DNA from: Candidatus Omnitrophota bacterium
Lineage (GTDB): Bacteria; Omnitrophota; Gorgyraeia; Zapsychrales; Zapsychraceae
DNA length: 57,307 nt
Direction: 5' to 3'
Assembly (NCBI GenBank): GCA_016931055.1
Contig: JAFGFL010000016.1
Span: 1-57,307, forward strand
Shown: positions 57,183 to 57,307 of the stretch, one piece after another
Numbering within the stretch: position 1 is the stretch's first letter
Layout of the letters: each line of letters opens with the position of its first letter
The notes under the pieces: generated by a model
What the model saw: the letters and a program-made list of their open reading frames with translations, nothing else
What the model was told of the DNA's origin: nothing
The model's database searches: none
Program-made: the position numbers and the translations under genes

Positions 57183-57307
57183 TGGGGAGCCTATTTGAAT
57201 AGAAAAAGCCTGGAAAGTGGTTTGGTAATGTCAAATAAATTGTGTAAATTGGTCAAGGGTTTTAGCCTTCCAGTTTGTGTTTAAGCGATAAAAGACAGCA
57301 TAGATAA

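Overview
The window reads as a chromosomal piece of an uncultured, Gram-negative, probably anaerobic bacterium. Three TonB-dependent outer-membrane receptors, a lipoprotein and exported proteins indicate a diderm envelope. A radical-SAM maturase and a ferredoxin-fused electron-transfer flavoprotein suggest anaerobic life. The very high density of stand-alone receivers and soluble histidine kinases recalls candidate phyla such as Omnitrophota, but that placement is a guess from style, not from a marker gene. All intact genes are on the plus strand; the only minus-strand gene trace is a broken comM/yifB tail. No rRNA, tRNA or CRISPR array was seen.

Layout. 1-7340: repeat-rich start, a broken response-regulator gene, a 1502-residue CheB-CheR-PAS-kinase-receiver protein and a series of receiver-only proteins. 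7460-17917: TonB receptor, family-5 solute-binding protein, a 35-residue Cys-Cys peptide too short for ordinary gene calling, radical-SAM/SPASM maturase, ABC exporter, membrane histidine kinase, AraC-type response regulator and a receiver lacking its phospho-acceptor Asp. I read this as a RiPP cluster with its own uptake and sensing genes, and it is the best candidate for an undescribed system. 18158-30969: MerR-like regulator, two paralogous TonB receptors, an ABC_sub_bind-type binding protein overlapping a sensor kinase, and a chain of kinases and receivers with overlapping genes. 31053-34345: sigma-like/anti-sigma-like pair and two more response regulators. 34592-41215: cNMP-fold protein, CDF metal transporter, glycosyltransferases, DUF2934-like protein, lipoprotein and a TPR membrane protein. 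41257-42340: reversed hicB-hicA pair and two palindromic elements. 42372-45617: acyl-CoA dehydrogenase with EtfB and ferredoxin-EtfA. 46000-48532: CheD-like deamidase and an EF-G paralogue. 48801-53074: a probable defence island (LexA-like repressor, Mrr-like nuclease, DNA methyltransferase, Cys/His protein, ClpP-like protease). 53136-57182: comM remnant, an exported HtrA-Hsp20 fusion, a DsbD-N-like protein, a redoxin-like protein and a coiled-coil membrane protein.

Two RNA-level signals stand out. A hairpin module with compensatory base changes lies just upstream of three signalling genes (CheB/CheR protein, tandem receiver, CheD), and in one copy its pyrimidine arm perfectly complements the ribosome-binding region. 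In the RiPP cluster, a 23-bp hairpin separates precursor from maturase, and a 13-bp near-palindrome recurs in opposite orientation before the maturase and exporter genes. Short mobile-looking repeats are scattered throughout; one sits in frame inside a coding sequence.
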